Source: Chlorokybus atmophyticus
Lineage: Eukaryota; Streptophyta; Chlorokybophyceae; Chlorokybales; Chlorokybaceae
Direction: 5' to 3'
Assembly: GCA_009103225.1 (NCBI GenBank)
Contig: RHPI01003599.1
Location: forward strand, 299,520 to 363,519
Length of the DNA: 64,000 bases
Translations under genes and position numbers: made by a program
Shown here: positions 58,964 through 64,000 of the stretch, one piece after another
Position numbering within the stretch: the stretch's first letter is position 1
How the letters are laid out: each line of letters opens with the position of its first letter
Notes under the pieces: generated by a model
The model's input: only the letters and a program-made list of their open reading frames with translations
The model's database searches: none
Told to the model about the DNA's origin: nothing

Positions 58964-60500
58964 ATGCCTTCACCCCGCAACAAAAGTGGCGGTCGGTTGC
59001 CATTCAGGGCAGTGCAGCGCAGGCTTTGGCACCTACCATCTGCACCCGCCCCATCTCGAGAACATTGGAGTGTAGTGGTGAGAACATATGCATCGTCGCC
59101 GCAACGCAGGTATGTGAGCTACCGTTTGTTATCTTCATGTTGGTAGCAGCGAGTGCATCTTCAACAAAAGGCGTGCGGCTGCAGGGGTGCACAAGTGGTG
59201 TTATGGGTCAAGCGGCAGTGGCCCCCGCGTCCCGTTCAGCCCGCTGTTAAGATTGCTGTCTTTGACTATGAGACGGTCACCGATGTCTGCGCCACTGCTA
59301 AGAAAGGGCATGCTTTGGACAAGTACGATGAAATATTGCTCGAGGTATGTACCAGTTTTCCTTGCATGCGATGGTCAAAATTTCAGCATTCGTGCTGCCA
59401 GGCCTATGACGATCAGGAGAAACTGTTGCTGCACACAACAGTGGTTCAAGAGCTCCTGGAGCGAGGTTAGCAGGGCATGCGCATGTGAGACATGCACACC
59501 TTGTGCGTCAGCTTCAGCTTCAGATGTTGGTTTGCATGCAGGTTTGGGCAGAGAGGATCGTCCACTGCTGATCAAGGGCCCGGAGACTCCCATGAAAGCA
59601 GTGCGAATCTGGGACGAACGGTGGGGACTGCGTCTGGTCTTGATGTTTTCGCAGGACGACTTGGATAGATATCTTGACGTGCAAGGGTGGGTTGGGTTGA
59701 TAGACTTGGATACAGTCGACCCGCCCACCGTGGAGACTGATTTCGACATGTTGGAGCCTACCAAAACCTACAGCGGCGCGAATTTTGGCTCTGAACCGCT
59801 GCTTGGTGCGCAGCGAGTGCAGCAGCACGTGTATTACACACGAGGGAAGCGACGCGCACCCGCAACAGCTGTGCATGCGGGAATTGCACGTCTGGCGCGC
59901 GTCACACAAGCCACCATTGTTGGAGACAAGGTTGCCTACCGTGCTATCCTTCGCAGAGGCGGTTTACGGTTGGCAGAATACGACGGACTTGCCTTACTTG
60001 AGAGATTTGTACACCCTCGTTTCAGTCATGTCTCTGCCGCTCTCGTCGCCTACGAGGAGAACCGTGACTATGGCGGAGGACAAGATCTAGTTGAGTTCTA
60101 CACGAACATCGCTGTACGCAATGAGCAACTCCGGCTGCCTCCCGAAGTTCAGTTTACAACAGTAAGTCTCTTGATTGTCAACTCTGAGTGTGTCTGCATG
60201 GTTCTCAGTATACTAAAGCTTTTGGGCTATGACAACTTATTTGTTACAGGAGGACAAGGATGCGCACTATGATGCGGAACATGTTGTACGTAGTGCGATC
60301 GAGCGTGGTGCACATGTTGGTGAGTTGTGATGTGCCTTGCGGTTGCATGAGTTGTGCGTGCTACAAATCGATGAGTTACCTTTGTCACAGTGCCATGCTT
60401 TGGAGCGCCATGGCTGCACCCAGACATTGTGAAGAAGCGCATGCATAAGGATCTTGGAATGCTTATCTCTACGGTTTCTGCTGAGACCCCAGTATTGTGA
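58964..60500 (+). CDS. Unrecognised protein with mitochondrial-type presequence (unit B gene, copy 2)
   Basis: Six exons: 58964-59109, 59185-59344, 59402-59465, 59542-60161, 60250-60319, 60391-60500; phases close, 389 residues. The first 50 residues are Arg/Ser-rich with no acidic cluster (LPFRAVQRRLWHLPSAPAPS, then RTYASSPQRR), as in a mitochondrial presequence. The rest is a soluble-looking alpha/beta protein: VKIAVFDYETVTDVCATAKK, VRIWDERWGLRLVLMFSQDD, FDMLEPTKTY, ARVTQATIVGDKVAYRA, HPRFSHVSAALVAY and APWLHPDIVKKRMHKDLG. I know no family with these. Copy 1 keeps the same reading frames despite many amino-acid changes, which supports it being a real protein. TGTAA lies 66 bases after the stop. 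Confidence 0.72.
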
Positions 60501-60565
60501 GGTTGCTTTCACCAGCTGGGTCCTTACATGTGCCTGTTGGCTTTGGCTCTTACTGAATGTTGTCA

Positions 60566-60570
60566 TGTAA
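60566..60570 (+). terminator. TGTAA poly(A) signal, unit B copy 2
   Basis: TGTAA 66 bases after the stop codon, conserved with copy 1. Confidence 0.5.
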
Positions 60571-60896
60571 GAGTGGCTGAGCTGGACACATGCAATGTGC
60601 TGTACGTCTCTGGTGAAGATTGGGTTCGTGTGCATTGTGCACTCATTGCATGGATGTGAAGCACATCAAACATTCATGCCCGCTGGAAAGACTGCAAAGG
60701 TTGCAGACGCATAGCGTGGACAGCCCCGCTAGCATGTGCGCACGCGCAAGGGCTAGCGGGCGCAGGGAGTGGGTGGCTGTCGACCATTGTGACTATTGCT
60801 GCTGTAGATGTGAACTAATGACACGTTGTGCGTGTGAGGTAGCTGCGTGTGCATGCAGGCATGCCCAATACTCTGATGGTCGGGCAGTTCGAGAAG

Positions 60897-61655
60897 CAAG
60901 AAGACACGTACTCCACGCAAGCCTCTATGCTTTAAGATGGTCAAACTCCTCCGTGATGACTCTCCACAACAGCTCGGCTTTGAATCCAGTCATCGCACCA
61001 GCAGCTGCCCCTATATATACGCCGCTGCACAAAACATCCATGGGTTTGTGTTGTTGTTAACATTGTTGTTGTTATGTTTTTGTCGTGGTGCTGTTAGTAC
61101 CGAATGTGTGTACACCCATCGACAAATACAAAGGCAAACTCACGTTCTTTGCTGGAAGAGGCGTCGTCTCATCTTCCAGACCATCGGGTTGGCGACACCG
61201 TATCTGTGCATAGCGCTGACGCGCCTCATTCTTTGCTGCTTCAGCTGCGGCAATCGCTGGATCTGGAGTATAAGTCGAGAGTCAAAGGGCATGTCATGAG
61301 GCCGATTAGACGTACTACAACGTGTAACAAACATACACAATGCACCTTGGATCGGCCGCTCACATGTGCTGCCTTTGTGAATGAAGGGAATGGCAGCTCA
61401 GGCGGTGGCGGCCGCTGTCTGTGGCGGTACAGGTTTCTGCACCTGGTAAGCAGTAGGAACGATTGTAACTATCAGGCCATCTGCCAAGTGAGAATGCAGA
61501 TGATGCATGCACAGGTATGTCATGCAAGTCAGACGCCGTACACGCGGTGCATTGTTGAGAGTGCAGGCAGCGACTGTACTGTATGCACCATGCATGACAA
61601 CTGTGCCATAAGCATGTCACATGACAGTACAAAAGCTGACTTGCGTTGAGGGTTT
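60897..61655 (-). pseudogene. Inverted, decayed fragment of RPC3 (third copy)
   Basis: Read on the minus strand this matches RPC3 in order: part of intron 1 (about 61655-61443, closest to the copy 2 intron), exon 2 with a large internal deletion (about 61441-61350), exon 3 (about 61275-61150), and the first 135 bases of exon 4 (about 61030-60897). Introns are retained, so it is a DNA duplicate and not a retrocopy. Its right-hand limit on the protein side is exactly at the end of unit B copy 2. Confidence 0.85.
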
Positions 61656-62464
61656 GTCCGCATGAAACAGTAGCCCGTTTGGGCGGGTAATGACACACGT
61701 GTGCATGTACATGCATGTCTAACGGGGAAGGCTAGTAGGTGTAGCGTAGTGCAGTAGACTGGCTCGGTGGTGACAACGTTGAGATGCATACTAGTGCATG
61801 CAATGCTTGCGTGATGTGCATGTTGCATGCATGTGCACAACAGCACGTCATTTATTCTGTACACTTGCAATCACTTTGTCAGCTGCATTACCTAGTGACA
61901 TCAAACCACAAATCACCAAGCCAGTAGGTAACAGCTTCTAGGTAATAACCTGACACTAACGTGCTTCTTGTGTTATTCATGCACTCTGAGAAGCAGTTCT
62001 TAGTCCATGGCAACTGTAGGTGCGTGTAGCCTTTGGGCGCCACAGTGTGTTGCATGCAGCATATGAAGCATAATATCATTTGTACACACCTATGATGCAT
62101 ATTTAACGTCTCTGCAGCCAGCCTGATCTGAACCACCTAACCACCATGTCTAATAGGAGGCGTGTTCATGCGAGTGAATGGTCGTCCTTAGCATGAGACT
62201 TGCTAAAGCGTACCATAATCACCTTGATATCCTCCCAAACAACCAACATTGCCCCCACAATGCATTTGCTAAGGAGCTGTATTTGGGGATTCACAGCAGT
62301 TGTATGTGGTGTATAATGGTCTTGATATGTGCAGGTATGTGAGCTTGAAATCATTTCGTTCACATGACACCATGAGGTTGTCCTTGTGACATGCAATAAG
62401 CTTGCTGTGCAAACAGGCCGCGCCCACACGTCCCAGAGCAGCTTCTTATCACAGCACAAACGCT
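61656..62464. other. Intergenic region
   Basis: Between the RPC3 fragment and the 3' end of the AAMP-like gene. No coding exon recognised on either strand. Confidence 0.4.
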
Positions 62465-64000
62465 TCAACCCACTATCCTGAACACTCTGGCAGTCCCGTC
62501 ATCTGACGTTGATACCACCATGGAAGCATCCCTGCCACACAACTCCACAATCAACGCCACCAACCATCATGCGTAAGCGAAACAGTTGAACACTCTGTGG
62601 CACAGCGCTTACCCGACAAAGGCGATGTCAAGAATGTGGTCCCGATGCCCGCTGAGCGTGCGCTCGCACGCGCCGGTGCGCGCATCCCACACACGCACCG
62701 CCCCGTCCAGGCAGCCTGTGATAAGCAGCGGGCTCGTTGGATGCCACAACACCTTCACCACGCCATACTGCACACAGTATACCAAACCACATTAAATACG
62801 ACTGCAGGACTTACAAGTCTACAAGAGTGGTCAAAAGACGACAACAACTTGACTTGACTTCTAGTGGTCAGTGCTCCGACACAACTTACTTGATGAGCGC
62901 ATGTGCCACGCTCCTCCATGGAAGTCAAATCCCAAAGGATTACCCTCCCATCTAGCGAACCAGATGCCAGCATTGGCAGGCTGCGAATAGTAATTATGGT
63001 TAGTACTAACCATGTAGGCAATGCATGGTTCCAAACAGATGACTTATGTGCTCACCTTTTGCACAGACCAACAGTCTCAACTGAATCCGTGTGAGCCATA
63101 AACATGCCCACAACCTGCCGACATACGAACACAATGTCAACAATGCAACTGACAACCCCCGGCACGCAATGGCTTGTTCTTGTAGGGACATGCTGCTTGC
63201 CTTTCCGGCTTGCACGTTTGTTAGACATGCCGTGCCGTCCTCTGAACCGGTTGCTGCGATGGAGTTGTCAAGGGCGATGTCCATCGACGTGAGCGCCTCA
63301 GAGTGAAACATGTGCCCTGAAGTATACCAAACATGGATCAGTAACAAGTTTGTTACAAATCCAATCACATGACGTAACATCAGCAGCCCCTTGCCTTTTA
63401 TTGTATGCGTGCACGCGCCGCTGCGAGGGTCCCAAAGCTTCATCGAAGCGTCTTGAGACCCGGTGCACACTGCCCTGCCTAGCAGACAACATCAACGCAG
63501 CATGAGAATCATGCCCACAGACACACGCGCGCATGCATTTGCGAAGTTGAGCCAACTTTGACGACAGATATATTACCATCAGGTGTGAAGCCTCCACATG
63601 TGACCGAACCGGCATGCCCGGCAAACACCTGCATGCACTGCCCATCCGGCACATTCCACATCCAAGCGGAGAAGTCTTCACTGCCCGCGAGCAGCACGTT
63701 GCCACGCGGGTGCCATTGAAGCCACTGCGGTAGCAAGACAGCAAGGTTGACACGATCAAGCCACACGAAACCAACATGCGAGTCGCACCACACTAACACT
63801 CAACCAATGCTCCACCTCGCAGGTGCCGTTGGAGCTACCTTAACACCACGACACATGAACAACAAACGCAACAACCCAACAAGTGTGACACATTACCAAC
63901 ACCACACTAACACCACACCTCAATGCCGCCAGCTGGTCCTTCCAGTTGCTTCACCCCCTCTCCGTCTTCACTCCTAAACACCTGTACCATCCCCTCCAGT
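62465..64000 (-). CDS. AAMP: AAMP/SQT1-type WD40 protein, 5' end beyond the window
   Basis: Minus strand, partial. Exons seen: 64000-63919 (incomplete), 63724-63577, 63478-63395, 63316-63201, 63114-63056, 62980-62890, 62767-62613, 62531-62465; all phases agree. WD repeats follow one another: WLQWHPRGNVLLAGSED / WMWN, VFAGHAGSVTCGGFTPDG / AVCTGSQDASMKLWD, IKGHMFHSEALTSMDIA / AATGSEDG, MFMAHTDSVETVGL, LPMLASGSLDGRVILWD, VKVLWHPTSPLLITGCLDG / VRVWD, and a last repeat ending SDDGTARVFRIVG. GSEDxxxWMWN plus GSVTCGxFTPDG is characteristic of AAMP; yeast SQT1 chaperones ribosomal protein uL16. Two introns have GC donors (AAG|GCAAG) after 63395 and 63201. The N-terminal repeats lie outside the window. 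Confidence 0.88.

Larger units (their letters stand above)
58407..60893 (+). repeat. Duplicated unit B, copy 2
   Basis: Direct repeat of 53783-56272. Its right end abuts the inverted fragment of unit A at about 60,897. Confidence 0.88.

Noticed and set aside
1..64000. CRISPR arrays, operons, rRNA genes
   Set aside because: None seen; intron-rich genes and LHCA1 show that this is eukaryotic nuclear DNA, and no regularly spaced repeats with unique spacers are present.

Overview
The window is nuclear DNA of a green alga. The evidence is a light-harvesting complex I gene (LHCA1), short intron-dense genes on both strands, TGTAA poly(A) signals roughly 60-115 bases after several stop codons (a chlorophyte habit), and plant-type versions of sterol C4-methyl oxidase, NAPE-hydrolysing phospholipase D, PEX12 and the Pol III subunit RPC3. 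The standard genetic code fits every host gene (TAG and TGA stops). TGTAA use suggests a chlorophycean-type alga, but I cannot name the species. All exon models were built by hand from GT/GC-AG sites, reading phase and family similarity; no search was run.

Layout. 0.4-1.8 kb (+): C4-methylsterol monooxygenase. 2.8-4.7 kb (-): GEMIN2, SMN-complex assembly factor. 5.8-7.9 kb (+): F-box protein. 9.0-14.9 kb (-): an 11-exon helical protein of about 1,500 residues, possibly FANCI-like. 15.1-17.8 kb (+): NAPE-PLD metallo-hydrolase, divergent from the previous gene across a 233-base promoter holding seven GTAC cores. 20.3-21.4 kb (+): LHCA1. 21.4-25.1 kb: mostly empty, with orphan coding-like pieces. 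25.1-27.4 kb (-): PhzF-family protein lacking the usual catalytic Glu. 29.0-31.1 kb (-): secreted SMP-30/gluconolactonase-like protein with an apparent frameshift.

32.0-36.4 kb is a complete PIF/Harbinger DNA transposon: 22-base terminal inverted repeats, TTA target duplications, a Myb-like gene and a DDE nuclease gene facing each other. Both genes carry nonsense codons and the first catalytic Asp reads Asn. 36.4-41.6 kb is AT-rich and gene-poor. 41.6-43.3 kb (-) is PEX12.

43.8-61.7 kb is a nest of duplications. Unit A (RPC3 plus a small two-exon gene) is present as an intact copy and a directly repeated broken copy; a third, inverted 0.7-kb fragment lies near 61 kb. Unit B, a six-exon gene for an unrecognised and probably mitochondrial protein, is also present twice; one copy has lost its presequence reading frame. 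The window ends inside an AAMP/SQT1-type WD40 gene (-). Two assembly gaps are present (27,903-28,332 and 52,474-52,581).

The genes are mostly unrelated housekeeping functions (sterols, snRNP assembly, ubiquitin ligase, peroxisome import, Pol III, photosystem I antenna) and do not form one pathway. The most notable material is the decayed Harbinger element, the A-A'-B-B'-inverted-A'' duplication cluster, the unknown unit B protein, and an intron present in only one of two RPC3 paralogues.
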